This document shows, piece by piece, positions 33,542 to 45,200 of a DNA stretch of 64,000 bases (the stretch's first letter is position 1; the number at the start of each line of letters is the position of its first letter). The DNA is from Heracleum sosnowskyi (Eukaryota > Streptophyta > Magnoliopsida > Apiales > Apiaceae), in the NCBI GenBank assembly GCA_030848705.1, contig CM061237.1, positions 84,873,910-84,937,909 of the forward strand, given 5' to 3'. The notes under the pieces were generated by a model, which saw nothing but the letters and a program-made list of their open reading frames with translations, had not been told where the DNA came from and did no database searches. Made by a program: the position numbers and the translations under genes.

Positions 33542-35493
33542 TTACTGAGAGTTAGTTTTAAGGATCCAGACTTGCTTGGATCCTTTGGCTTTCTTAACAT
33601 CGTTAGCTTTTGCAGCGGAATTATTATCATCAGAGTTTAAGCTAACAGTATCAGAGTTTACACTTGCAGAATCAACTTTAACCCATTTCAAATTGGGCTT
33701 CAACTCATAATAGTTATTATACTTGAATTGTTTCTCTGTCATTAAACTAACATTAACCTGTTTAACGCAAGTTTTTACTGGTTCTTCCTTAACAGTTTCT
33801 TTTTCAAGTACAAAGTTTAGCTTACTGGATTCAGGAACAAATTTCATAGGTGGAAGATGTGTTCTAACTTTAACCTTATCCTTAAACCTAAGTTCATCTT
33901 CCTCACAGTAACCTAACCCAACTGTATCTGTTTGAAACACTTGATGTGTGTCTTTTCCAGAGTTTGTCCAGGTTTTAATTATCTTCCTCTCTTTTTCCAA
34001 TTCAGATTCTAGTTGCCTAAATCTCTTAAGCAACTCATGTTCAACATAAACAGCATCATCTCTTTCCTTTTGAACTTGTTGCATGTTAACAAGTTCTTCT
34101 TCAAGAAATTTATTTCTCTCTCTAAGCTTTAGATTCTCAGATTTAATTCTTTCATTTTCTAAAGTCTGATCTCTATAACTAACATGTATGCTTTTAAGAT
34201 AAATTCACAATTCAGATATATTATCAGTATCATAAGCATAAGTTGTTAGGGGTACCTTGTTTTTAGATGATTCAGATTCATCTTTAACAGTTGCCATGAG
34301 AGCATAGTTGACTCCCTCATCTGAGTCTGAAGTGTCTACCCAGTCTCTCCCTTTAGTGATGAGTGCTTTTTCAGATTTTCCTTTCTTGCACTCTAGAGCA
34401 TAATGACCCATCTCTTTACACTTGTAGCACTGGATCTCAGACTTGTCTTTCTTCCCAGATTTGGTATCCCTTCCTTCAGACTTTCTGAAACTCTTCCTTT
34501 TAGAGTTTGAATCTCTCCTAGAGAATCTCTTTCCTTTCTTGAAGTTCTTGAAACCCATCTTCTTGAAAGTCTTCACCATCAAAGCAACCATTTGCACCAT
34601 CTGTTCTTCATCATCCTCGGATTCAGATGATTCAACAGTGTTTGAGTCATCATCAGTGTTTGATGACTCATTTCTGAGTTTATGACCAAAGCCTTTCCCT
34701 TAGCTTTCTTCTTTGATGTCTCTTTCTTAAGAAGCTTTTCTTTAACTTTAAGAGCAACAGATTTTGTCTTCTTACCAGATCTTCTGTTTCTTTGTTCTAT
34801 CTCAAGTTCATGAGTTTTAAGCAACCCATAGATTTCATCAAGTTCTGTATCTGCAAGATCATAATTATCTCTTACTGTTGTTGCCTTTAAATCCCATCTT
34901 TCAGGTAGAGATAGAAGAAACTTGAGATTAGACTCTTCAAGATCATATTCTTTATCAACCAGAGACAAATCATTCAACAGTTTACAGAATCTGTCATATG
35001 TCTCAGTCAAAGTTTCATTAGGTCTCGAGTCAAAGTGTTCATACTCCTGTGTAAGTATAGTCTTCCTGTTCTTCTTTATAGCACTTGTTCCTTGACATCT
35101 GACTTCTAAAGCATCCCAAATTTCTTTGGCAGTTTTGCAACCAATAACTCTGTTAGACATGACATTATCTAAGGCACTATGGAGAAGATGTCTAACTTTT
35201 GTATCCTTTGAAATTGATGAGATGTCTTCAGGAGTCAAATCTTTCTTTTCCTTTGGAATAGTCTTTTGTTCTTGACCAGCTACAACAGGAGACAGTTTAG
35301 TTGGCTTATGAGGACCATCATTGATTCTATCAAGGTACTCTGGATCTGTGGCTTCCAGAAACATGGTCATCTTTACCTTCCATATTGGATATTCCGCTGG
35401 TCTGAGAATTGGAACCCTAATCGTCTCATATCGACTCACAGAAGTTGGTTGAACCTTTTCGGAATTAGAACCTGCTTGGATATTTTCAGCCAT
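33542..35493 (-). pseudogene. gag: E3 gag, frameshifted
   Basis: ATG 35493 (MAENIQAGSNSEKVQPTSVS). Gag region as in E4 (YPIWKVKMTMFLEATDPEYL; LPERWDLKATTVRDNYDL). A frameshift occurs in the acidic Ser/Asp tract near 34580-34600. In the next frame come a basic stretch and the knuckle CYKCKEMGHYALEC, then an in-frame TGA at 34205-34207 where E4 reads an Arg codon (SELRRFL), so CGA to TGA is likely. The coiled-coil extension (VQKERDDAVYVEHELLKRFR) continues to KQVWILKTNSQ and the gag stop. The second and third knuckles of E4 are not seen, so this gag is shorter at its C-terminus. Confidence 0.9.
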
Positions 35494-35544
35494 GATTATA
35501 CTTGTGTTTGGATCAAAGTAAAACTGTATATATTAAACAACCTA

Positions 35545-35558
35545 GGCTCTGATACCAA
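35545..35558 (-). other. E3 primer-binding site (initiator Met tRNA)
   Basis: Minus strand TTGGTATCAGAGCC, one base inside the LTR at 35560. Confidence 0.92.
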
Positions 35559-35559
35559 T

Positions 35560-36054
35560 TGTTAGGCCGAATACACAATATATAATCAAATATATGTATG
35601 AGATTAACAATAAGAACACTGTTTATGAATAATAAACTGTATGGAATTAATAACTCCTCTCTCGGTGATGTAAAATATCACAGAGAGCTGCTAGGTTACA
35701 AGAATAATCTTTCAAGTATTCGCATCCCTTTTAGGGTTAACCTATCTGTGTTTATATAGTACACAGCTACATACAATCTTTAATTGATATTCCTATAAAT
35801 CAGCTATACAATTAATATCAATTAAGAATTGCTTCTGTCTTCTGTTCCGTTTCCTTAGCCATCACGATATCTCTTTGCTTCTATCCTTCTTCAAAGTATA
35901 TCGCTTCTAGAATCCTCATTGAGTATAACACCGACATCTAAGTAAACTCTGACTGTCAGAGTTTAACAAACTCTGACCAGTCTTCCAGCTAAACTCTGAT
36001 AGTTTCCTGATACTTTAAACACTGATAAACAAACATCAGCAATTATATCTAACA
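35560..36054 (-). repeat. E3 5' LTR
   Basis: About 98% identical to 13615-14109. TATA box at 35751-35758 (minus strand). Four CAGAGTTT/AAACTCTG words as in the partner. Confidence 0.95.
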
Positions 36055-39000
36055 TCCTCCATGTTTGAAGTAGAAAGAGAGGGACTCTTAGCAGTAGCTA
36101 GGACTTCAACAGAGACTGACTCCTCCAAAGAGTGATCAGGTTCTAAAGAATCGGGAAGTACAACACTTAAAGGAAGTGCATCAATAGGAATACTTGGATC
36201 CACAGCTAGTTGTTCTTGAGATTGAGAAGCTAACTCATCTAGCCTCCTCTCCTTTCTGTTGTTTATTGAATCAACCAACTTCTGTGCATAAGCCTTCTTT
36301 TGAACTTCTGGTTTGGCATTACAAACTGCCAAATCTTGTCTTTCAAACATCTTCATTAGCTAAAAAGTACCACTATCAATTCCAGTATCAGTTTCAAGAT
36401 TGGCATCCCATGAGCTTGGGAAAAATTGATCCCAGAAGCCAAAAGTTGGTTGCTTCCCTAATCTCTCAGTCTCACCATGGGGTTGGGCACCCATGCTCTC
36501 ATGCTCACCAAGGTTTGCTAAAACCTTTTCACTCTCTACCTCTCCTTTTGCCTGGTCGGGAGCCAACCTCTCAGTGTGTGGCTTTATGACCATCTTTTCA
36601 ATATTTTCACTCAATTTGGGAACTGTGATCTCATATCCTAGAGAAAAATAGGGGGTAGAGAAGAGTTATGTACCTTAAGCACTTTGGTGGTGGGGATCCT
36701 CTTGAATTGTCTGAAGGTTAGAGGTTTCCACCAAAGGCTGAGCATTAATAGACCCTGAACCCTTACACACTTCTGTCTTATCAGTGTCCAGTGGCTCTAG
36801 TACTCCACCCTCAGAATCCTGTATAGTTTCAGACACCGTCGGTAATACTTCATGAGGTGTCAAAATGTCTACAGAACCATCATGAGGTGTTGTTGAATGA
36901 GACTCTCCCTCAAAGGGAATAGACTATGATAGAATTCTCCTTTGAATTTCTTAATTTACATCTATCATAGTCTGATCCACAATATCATTGGAATTCTCAA
37001 CAATAGTATCAGTCAACAGAGAAGGCCTATCAGCATGAACAATGACTCCACTATCACCCTTCCTCTGACTAGGTGGTTCTTTTGTTTGTGAGTCTATTTG
37101 TTCACCTTTACCACTGTCCACCACTGGTGCAACAGTGCCCTCTCCTGACTGCAAAGTGCCTCCTAAATCCTCTAAAGTTGTACTCCTTGTCGATTCACTC
37201 CTTGAACTGTCAGGATAAAGAAATTTTGATCTGAACATTCTCCAGAAAACAGCTTGCAGAGCCTGATCAAAAGAGTAGTTAAACTTGGACTGTATTTCTT
37301 TCATAACACTTTTGTAATAAGCATTCTTTAGCTGATTCATCCTCAGCTCAAAAGTGTTATAGATAAAAGTATAAGTAGGAGTCTAATCCTGCTTTTCAAA
37401 AAATCAAGAACTTCCTATGAATGAGAGATTGTCATAGCCACAACTCCAAGTATTTGCCTATAGGTAATATTATCATCCCATATTGCATCATAGGCCAAAA
37501 CTGGTTGTAGTTCCTGCTCCTCAGTTTCAACCTCAACAACAGACCCTGAAAGTTGTTTCTTTTTCTTTTGTTTCTTCAAAGTTCTTGAAGGAGGTTGTGG
37601 TGACTCTGGTTAAGCAACTATGGGGATCTGATTATTTCTTTCAGCTACAACATCCTAAGCAATAGAGACAATAGATGGAGAAAAGAGATAACTATAAACA
37701 TAATGAACAACTAACTTTTGAGAGATATTGAGATCTATCATCAACTTTTGCCACACCTTTTTGTGAGAACTAAGAAGTTTCAAAACCTTTGAGACTTGAC
37801 AATAAGATTGTTTATCCTCCACAGGTTGCACTAAAGAGTAGAGAATTACAAGTGCATCATCAGAACGTATAACTTTGTGCTGGATTAAGTCCCTTGCAGT
37901 CTTCTTAGTTAATCCTTCCCAAAATACCTCATCACCAGAGTCTGAGGATGAGTGAGACTCTGGTTCAGTATTAGACCCTAGAAACGTGGTAGGAATTGTA
38001 CTACCAGAGTCTGGTTCTGAAGGAACCATTGGGACTACCTGTGTTTCTGGCACAACTGACTCAATATTTGTGTGTGGAGGTGTAAAATGAACTTTATTCT
38101 TCCCTTTACGTTTATACTGAGCAAAAGATTTAGCAGGGGTGGCTGTTGTGTAGACACAGGTGTATCAGTCCCTGGGATAGGACTTTTTGCCAAAGCTATA
38201 GTCTTTTGAGAGACTATAGCCAGTTTCTGAGGTGTTCCCTTTTTAGAGACTATAGACTTTTGAGAGTCCACAGTTGCAGGCTGATCAGAGGATAAGATAG
38301 CCAATTAATCCTTCATTAAAGAAAGACCTTCAACCACCTCATGCGCTGTGGGATTGGTTTCATCATCACTATTAAATTGGATTCTCAACCTTCTTCTTTT
38401 TACAACTGGAGCCTTTTGAGAGACTGCAGAGATTGGTTTTGAAACAGAGGTAGTCCTTTTAGAAATGAATAGTTTGGTTTGTTTAGGCCTTGTGGTTGAT
38501 GGTTGAGCTACGTTTGGGTTAGACACAGGAGGGTTCTCCATTACTTGTCCTTCTGTCACAACACCTCCAAAAAGTGGAGTATATACATCAGTATTAAAAG
38601 TGATGAGTTGTTGTTTCATTACCTCAGGGTAAACCATGGCAGGTGGTGGTCTAGCTTCACCTTGAAGTCTTGAATCTAACTTGGTATGTTCCCTATTAAG
38701 ATCCTTGAATAATCTAGGATGTTGAACATAAAAATCATCTGATTGCTTGTTGTCCAATTGTCCAATCAAGTTAGGTACAAGGTGATGAAGAATCGTCATC
38801 AAAAACCTATGGTAATAGAATTTTGTGTTCTCCTTTGCTCTTACTTTGCTACCAATCTGCACAAGCAACAACTTTGTAATATCTATAGTTCTATTGGTTA
38901 GCAAACTGTAGCCTATTTGACTTGTAATGGATGTAATCACATCAAAACCACTACATTTGCCAGTAAAGGCCTTAACTATTTGATCAAAGAAGAGACTCCA

Positions 39001-39441
39001 TTCTTTTCTCAAATAGTTTCTTTTAACAACACTTATGTCATTTAAATCACCAACATAATTTAAAGACATATACATCTTAATCAAGTCAGCATCACTAGCA
39101 TAATCATCAAATTCAGCTTTAACAGGTAATTCCAAAGCTTCATTCAGAACTTTATGAGTAATTGCATAAGTGTGAGTTCCGAATTTGGAAGTAAGCTTAC
39201 CATTCACATAGGAAGCTGATTCCCATGTTTTAAAAACTGCTTCAGGATGAAACTCAGAAGTGCATGTGAGTGAAAAATTCAGAGGACCCTGAGTTAAGAA
39301 GTCCATTACTGGATGAAAATCTTCATGAGCCTTGTCATTTGCATGTATTGCAGCAACATGATTTGTAGTCATGAACTCAAAGTCTCCAAAGACAAAGGCA
39401 ATTGATTTTGGACCTCTCATCATTGTGGAAACAACAGCCAT
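36055..39441 (-). pseudogene. E2 aORF, heavily broken
   Basis: The natural start is probably ATG 39441 (MAVVSTMMRGPKSIAF); upstream codons in the same frame are leader. The globular domain covers about residues 1-270 (KEWSLFFDQIVKAFTGK, SQIGYSLLTN, LLLVQIGSKV). A basic region with SQKAPVVKRRRLR follows. Then come TAA (38305-38307), a frameshift near 38050, TAG (37655-37657) and further stops. Linker pieces remain open at 37655-38053, 36951-37340 and 36360-36614. The last readable piece (NNRKERRLDELASQSQEQ) crosses into 13614 beyond E3 and stops within a few codons. The C-terminal module of E3-E5 and the KKGE purine tract are absent, so the 3' part was lost before E3 inserted. Confidence 0.7.
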
Positions 39442-39993
39442 TGATGTGATATTGGTAATTAGGGTTCGAAGATGTAGAGCTCTATATGTATATAATGTGC
39501 ACTTTGAAAATTTTGTTAGAATCAAATATATGATTAGCACAATATATGTATTAAGAAACATGCTTGATAATGGTGCTACAAAATAGCAACTAACTATAAT
39601 AGTGGGTTAAGAAAAGGAAATAATTGAGAATTCAGGTGACATTACCAATCGTGCAAATTCAGAGTCTATAAAGTAATGAATTTGAACTGAACTGTCCTGT
39701 GATGCTTGATTTATCAAAGTCTATAAACAAATTACACTCACGTGTAAAAATTAACAATAGACTTTAGAATAAAACAAGAAAAATTAGGAATTAAAACAAG
39801 TAATAATCCCTTTTTAATTTCCTTGCCACTTCTCAATGAAAAATAATGATGGTAATCTGAAAAGACTCCTCGAGATTTTCCAATACCCTGCATTGTTTCA
39901 ATGTATCTCTATAAAACCAAGAGAAATCATTAGTCTCTCCAATCACTTTTATTCTCTTCTCCATAGAAAAATACTTTGTGAAATACTTTCTCC
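39442..39993. promoter_or_regulatory. Putative divergent promoter region of E2
   Basis: Minus strand: TATATACATA (39485-39494) about 45 bp before the aORF ATG, with a short leader. Plus strand: CTATAAAACC (near 39911), about 80 bp before an ATG at 39994, with a CT-rich leader. Words AGTCTATA at 39663 and 39718. No other gene seen. Confidence 0.4.
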
Positions 39994-40227
39994 ATGGCTA
40001 CAAATAATTTCCTCAATATGCCTAATGAAGAGTTCAATGCTCTTAACCATGATGAGCAGGTGGAACTCTTATTTCAAGAGCTTGATCAAGCTCTTGAGGA
40101 AGAGCAAGAGGAAGAAGAAGAGATACTAGAGGGTATTCTAAATGCTCTCTGGGGTGAACTTGTGGATCACTTGCAACAACAACATCCTGGTGAAGCAGAG
40201 TTTGATGAGGATGCGTTGCTTGATTAA
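39994..40227 (+). CDS. Small acidic plus-strand ORF, 77 aa, possibly truncated
   Basis: MATNNFLNMPNEEFNALNHD followed by a very acidic helix (LDQALEEEQEEEEEILEG) and LWGELVDHLQQQHPGEAEFD. A plausible TATA box and a CT-rich leader precede it. After the TAA the same frame continues acidic and basic (FIQEEEEELEKERKRAIDAC) until the E5 LTR at 40310, so the stop may be a mutation and the gene may be cut by E5. It is opposite to all Copia genes nearby. It could be the first exon of a host or transposon gene, or an antisense ORF of E2. Family not recognised. Confidence 0.4.
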   Translation: MATNNFLNMPNEEFNALNHDEQVELLFQELDQALEEEQEEEEEILEGILNALWGELVDHLQQQHPGEAEFDEDALLD

Positions 40228-40309
40228 TTCATTCAAGAGGAGGAGGAGGAGTTGGAGAAGGAGAGAAAGAGGGCCATTGATGCCTGTGTATCTTGCAAAG
40301 TGCAGACAT

Positions 40310-41334
40310 TGTTAATCCCAAATGACCTAACAGAATTGTAGAGGGGGGGGGGGGGGGTTGAATACAATTCTTGAAATTTCTTAAACTTCAAAACAACTTA
40401 CAAATAAAAACTGAACTTAAAGTAAAAATCACAAGCACATAAATAATTTCAGTTGGATTGTTTGATGATCCAACTGAAGTGATTTTTATTGCGGAAATAA
40501 TCTGTGATACAAAATGTACACAGCTGCTCAATTACAAGAATGTAGAGAAGTATGCTCTCAAAGATAGCTAATACAATCTATTTTTTTTTCTCCTCACACT
40601 CTTTAAAGTAACTGCTACACTTGGTTATATAAACCCAAGTTTACAACTCTATTTTTGGCTATACTAATAGTACAATGTGTAACCGCCAATAGTTTGCTTT
40701 TCATCCCTTTGTCCAGTGGTCCTTGGAGATATTTGCTTTTGTCTTCATGCTTATTATGATCACTCCCAAGACCCCAATTGGAAACTGGGATGTTTCCTTA
40801 TTCCCCATGTCCATTTTAATGGTTTCCAATGCAAAGTACACTTCCACATCACCTTTAGATCTGTTCAGTAAACTGTCACTATCACTTTGTCAACTATTCA
40901 GAAAAGAAATAATGATTCGTTGATAGCAGGGAGATGTGTTTCATTGATAGCTTTATTCTTCATTTCGTTGATGAGTAAACTTCATTCCATTGATGAGTAA
41001 ACTCCATACCGTTGACAGAGTAATCTTCATTCCATTGACATGTCTTCACTTAGGCAAAATTACAAGGCACAAGATATTTACAATTAACCAACCTATTTTT
41101 CCTATCTAGCATTTAGTCAACATGACTTAGAAAACCTATCCAATATCTACAATGAAATGCATATCAAACTAGAAGTATTGTACAGTGCAATTACTACATC
41201 ACTCATTTCGTTGATGAGCTTCCTGTCAACGGAATGCTGCAAAGCATGCCATTTCGTTGACAGCTACAAAATGACTTTACACAAATTCTACTAAGTGTTT
41301 TATGTTTATCATCAAGAACAACATATTCCTAACA
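40310..41334 (-). repeat. E5 3' LTR
   Basis: TGTTAATCCC...TCCTAACA, 1025 bp. The 40310 edge is inferred from the TG start and the position of the hairpin; the inner end is fixed by the purine tract. TATA box TTTATATAAC on the minus strand (40624-40633). Three exact TTTCGTTGA words (40963, 41206, 41252) and several variants. Confidence 0.8.
40332..40371. other. LTR-end hairpin of E5 with a 15-G loop
   Basis: Arms AGAATTGTA (40332-40340) and TACAATTCT (40363-40371). The loop contains 15 consecutive G (40343-40357), against 5-7 in the other elements. Confidence 0.8.
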
Positions 41335-41347
41335 ATCTCCCCCAATT
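41335..41347 (-). other. E5 polypurine tract
   Basis: Minus strand AATTGGGGGAGAT immediately before the 3' LTR. Confidence 0.85.
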
Positions 41348-41438
41348 TATGACTGATAGAATAATAGCCATAAATCAAGAGACTTGATGATAACAAAAAC
41401 ACTCAGATACATCATAAATTACAAAAGTAGAAAATGCA

Positions 41439-44400
41439 TTAAGCTTCATAAAATTTTAGACAAAATACAAGACTTACAAGACTAATGCCCAAAAGTGCTC
41501 CTCTAGACTGAGCAAATGATTCATCTGTGTCTTCTTTGTGGCATAGTCTTCTTCCCTCTCTTAGAGTTGTTTTCCTCAATTTGGACCTGTAGCCTTTTGT
41601 AAAAGATCTTCTCTTCTTCATCTTGATCACCAAGCATGGATTGCATAAACTTTAGAGTTTGATTAGATGCCTTATCCAGCTGGTCTTCCATCCTGAAGAA
41701 TCTTCTGCAATTTTCCTTGTCCTTAAATTCCATCATCTAGTATGGTTGAAGATGGATCTTCTTTCCTGTAGAGGGCACTCTAAGCATCCTGGGAAGAGCC
41801 TCAGGCTTGTTCCAGCTAGCCTTTATCTGACAGATTTTGGATACCACCTCAGACTTGGCTGTTTTGGTGAAGCCAAAGTCCTTCTTCAAGCATCTAAACA
41901 CTGAGAGTAGTGTTTGATAGTCTTCTCCTAAAATTCTGTAGAGAGGCCACACCTGTTCTCTACCACCCTTGAATACAAAGACCAGTCTCTCATGCAATTT
42001 TTGAGAAGCTGCAATGCCCCTTACTTCCACCAGGTTGTCTAAGTCAAGATGTAGACTGGATTCTTCCCTGATGTCAGCAATGTACATGCAGTCCTCTGGA
42101 TTTGCAGGGGGTTTCTGAGGTTGTGGCTTTCTCATAAATACTGGCTTTGCCTTGACAGCCCTTTTCTTTGTCTTCATTGGTTGATCCTTCTCAAATAGGA
42201 ATTTTGGAAAGTACGTCTCATCAAATTCAAAAGGCTCCTCTTTTGGCATAATTGGTTGATCATGAAAGTTGACAGGATGTGCAGGATCACAGGCCAACTT
42301 TTCTTCATGAGGTTGATCAACAGGAATTTGATGTGCACTTGTTGTGGAAGAATCTTGGGCAGTGTCCTAAGAATCATCTTTATCAAAGTTTAGATTCCTT
42401 TTTGCTCTAGCCTTTGGCTGCCTTACACTCTTCCTTTCCTTTCCAGCTTCCTCAGCTTCATCCTTGGCTTTTTCTTCCTTTAGGGTTTCTTCATCTTCAA
42501 GTGATTGAGCAACTGCAAGAGCTTGCATTGCTGCCCTTTCAGATTCTTCAGCTTTGGCCTTAGCAAAATTTGGGTGACCAACCCAAATACAGATTTCCTT
42601 GCTATCCCTGTAGATGATGGCCCTTTGGTTCCTTATGCTTGGATGATTGCTTTCTTTGCTTTCAATAATCAGCTTCCCTAGGACTTTGAACTCATCTGGC
42701 TTTGGTGAAGGATAAAATATCCTTGCAGTGTTCTTGCCCTTGGGTTTGACAGGTGATATTGGAGATATCCCTCTTGCATCCACATTCCTAAAGCATGAGG
42801 CTTGCCCTTTCTCATTTCTTGAATCTTGAAAGAGTCCATGCTGAAGGGGTTCTATAACATAAGAACTCTTGAACTGTGGCTCCCATTCCGTTGATGTAAC
42901 AACCATGGCATTCGTTGATGGTTGATCCGTTGATGGATTTGAGTTCTTTGCAGTTTCAGCAATTTTCTTGACCCTTGCTTCTATGTTGGACCAATGATCT
43001 TTAATCTGTTCTGCAAGTCTCATCCTCATAGAAGCTTCCTAAATCAGGTCAATACCATCCTTTTTCTTCTGTCCAAGCTCCCCCATTGCTAGTGGCTCAT
43101 TTGGTAAGGAAATGGCTGGAACCAAAACCTTTGTGATTTGTATATCAAGCTCTTTAGATTTCTCTAGCTCCTTAGATTTCTCCCCCTTTTTGTTATCATC
43201 AAGTGAGATGATAGGGATTCCTTGAGCTGCCAAAAGCTGGGTGAGTAGCTGTGTCTGCTTTTCCTGTTCCTGTTGCATGTGAGAAAGTGTAGCCTCAACT
43301 TTGTCCACTCTAGAGGAAAGAGTCTTCAAAGATGAGGACACTTCAGGTTCCTTGGAGAAAAACCTGTTCATCTTGGACACAGTTAGTAGAGGAAGCTTTT
43401 CATCTAGCCTCCTGTCAGTAGCATCCCTGAGGTTGCTAATGGAATCCTTGATTTCTGTAGCTTCAATCATTGTCTGTAGCATCTGTAGCCTTTGGATTTC
43501 CAGAGAATCCATGATGGCCTTGTAGAATTTCTTGTCCCTTGCATTTGCAGACTCATGAGCTAGATATGCCTCATTGTACTGCCTTGAAATAGCAGCATCT
43601 AGAGTGCATCTTCCTTGCATATCCTGAGAAAGCAAGTTTGGTCTAGGAGGCACCACAGAATTCCCAGTCTGTGAAGTAGTGGCCACCTGTAGATTGTCAC
43701 CAAAGCTGTCCTCATCATCAGAAAAGTCAAAGTCTCCACTTGCTGCAGCTGTTGGAGATAGATTGGTCAAGGCATCCTTTGCTCTTTGCATTGATGCAGT
43801 TGTATGAATTAGGTGTAGTGACCTCTCTGCCTCCACATTGCCCTGTTGAGCCATAATTTGATAGGCTGGCACAGGGTGAGTAAAGGTCTCAGGATCCAGG
43901 GAAATACTATCCAGAGTTTGTTGATAATGCTCTTGGAAAGTAAGTTCCCTTTCTCCCTCATTGACCCTCATTAACTCACTAGCAATGGCTGCCTCCTCCC
44001 TTGCTGCTCCTGTAGTCCCTTCTCTCTCTCCTCTATTTTCTTGCATCATGGGCTCCCCATGGCTCACACCTCTCACACCCTCACCTTCACCTACTAAGGT
44101 GGAACCCTCAGCCTCTCCTTTTGCCTGGCTGGAAGAAATAGCCAGCCTCTCACTCTCATTCTCTCCTTTTGCCTGGCTGCAAGCCAGCCTCTCAATTTCA
44201 CTCCCTCTCAAACCTAAAAGTGTCTCAACTACCACCAGGTCATCTACACTAGTTGTGGAAACAACTTGATTTTCAATAAGGGGTGTAGAATGACCTATTA
44301 ACGGAATGGTAGTTTGAACTGTCAACGGTATGGATACCGTTGATAGAGAAACACTTGTCAACGAAAGAGGTTGTTTCGTTGATGAAGTCAATAAAGCACT

Positions 44401-45165
44401 TTGAGAAAGTGAAATTACAGTAGAATCTGTGGTGATTGATTTTAGAGATTCGTCCACAGATCCTCTTGTAACTTCAGAAAAAGTTGGTTGATGGCCCAAC
44501 AAATCACTTAACAAGTGATGACCACCAGCTTCAGAGTGGGGCTTCTCCAAGATAAGAGTTGGAGAATCAGGAATAGATGAATGGATCATGTCCACATCTA
44601 AAGATTGAGTTGGTGAATTTGATGGAGATAGTTCAAGGTTGATGTTTAGAGAATGGGACTGTAACCCCAGAGTAATAATAGGGGTTACATCAAACTGAAT
44701 TTGTGAAACTGGAAGTGTTGCTTCCAGAGTGTGTGCACCCTGTGTACCCTTGGATTTTTGTTTCACTCTCCTTTGGTATTGGGAAAATGTAGACTGTGGG
44801 CTTGAAGTGTCCCTTACCCTCTTGGAGTGTGCTCTTGGAGGAGAGCTTGTTTCAATAATCACATCCTTTTGGGAGGATGCAACTAGACTTGTGTGTAAAT
44901 CCATTTTACTCATTGTGCCTTGTTGGGAAGACACAATGGGGCTTGGTTGGGACACACTATCCTTTCCTTCCTTATTCTTGGGGTTTCTTTGATGTTCACC
45001 CCTTCCCTCACCTCTCACAACTCCAGAATCACTCCCCTTTGGTTGTGAAGTAGTTTTTGCAACAGGTGCCTTTTGAGAAGCACCTGAGGTTGGCTTTAAG
45101 GATTTCTTTGATTTAGGTTTTGCTGCTTGGGCAGGAGCCTGTTGGGACACAGCTACAGACTCCAT
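41439..45165 (-). pseudogene. E5 aORF, middle and C-terminal part, interrupted by TAG stops
   Basis: From ATG 45165 one frame runs to about 41521, broken by TAG at 43039-43041, 42367-42369 and 41737-41739. It contains a Lys/Ser/Gln-rich start (SKKSLKPTSGASQKAPVAK), a long Ser/Thr/Pro linker, repeated SQAKGE-type units, a coiled coil (LKTLSSRVDKVEATLSHMQQ), LDDNKKGEKS (near 43190), a basic segment, and a C-terminal module related to E3 and E4 (HLDLDNLVEVRGIAASQKLH, then RLVFVFKGG, then LRVPSTGKKIHLQPY). All three stops are TAG, as expected if CAG codons lost methylated cytosines. The N-terminal domain lies upstream in another frame (45201-46007). Confidence 0.75.
43179..43192 (-). other. Internal purine tract in the E5 aORF
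   Basis: CAAAAAGGGGGAGA on the minus strand, encoding KKGE. Identical to E3 and E4. Confidence 0.6.
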
Positions 45166-45200
45166 AGCAACATTGGTAAGTGAGATACTAGAAGTAACAA

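Larger units (their letters stand above)
13615..36054 (-). mobile_element. E3: Sirevirus-like Copia element, hosts E4
   Basis: LTRs at 13615-14109 and 35560-36054 (495 bp each), duplication TCCTC on both flanks, Met-tRNA primer-binding site beside the right LTR and purine tract beside the left. About 11 mismatches separate the LTRs (2.2%). E4 (18572-29754) is inserted in the spacer between pol and the aORF. Gag, pol and aORF all have stops or frameshifts. The 8-mer CAGAGTTT occurs about 29 times in its roughly 11.3 kb. Confidence 0.95.
12977..40309 (-). mobile_element. E2: old, decayed Copia element hosting E3
   Basis: E2 sequence is 12977-13614 and 36055 to about 40309, interrupted by E3 with target duplication TCCTC (13610-13614 and 36055-36059). 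It retains an LTR remnant, a broken aORF and the spacer upstream of it. Its gag and pol are not in the window: they would lie beyond E5, or are lost. Confidence 0.55.
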
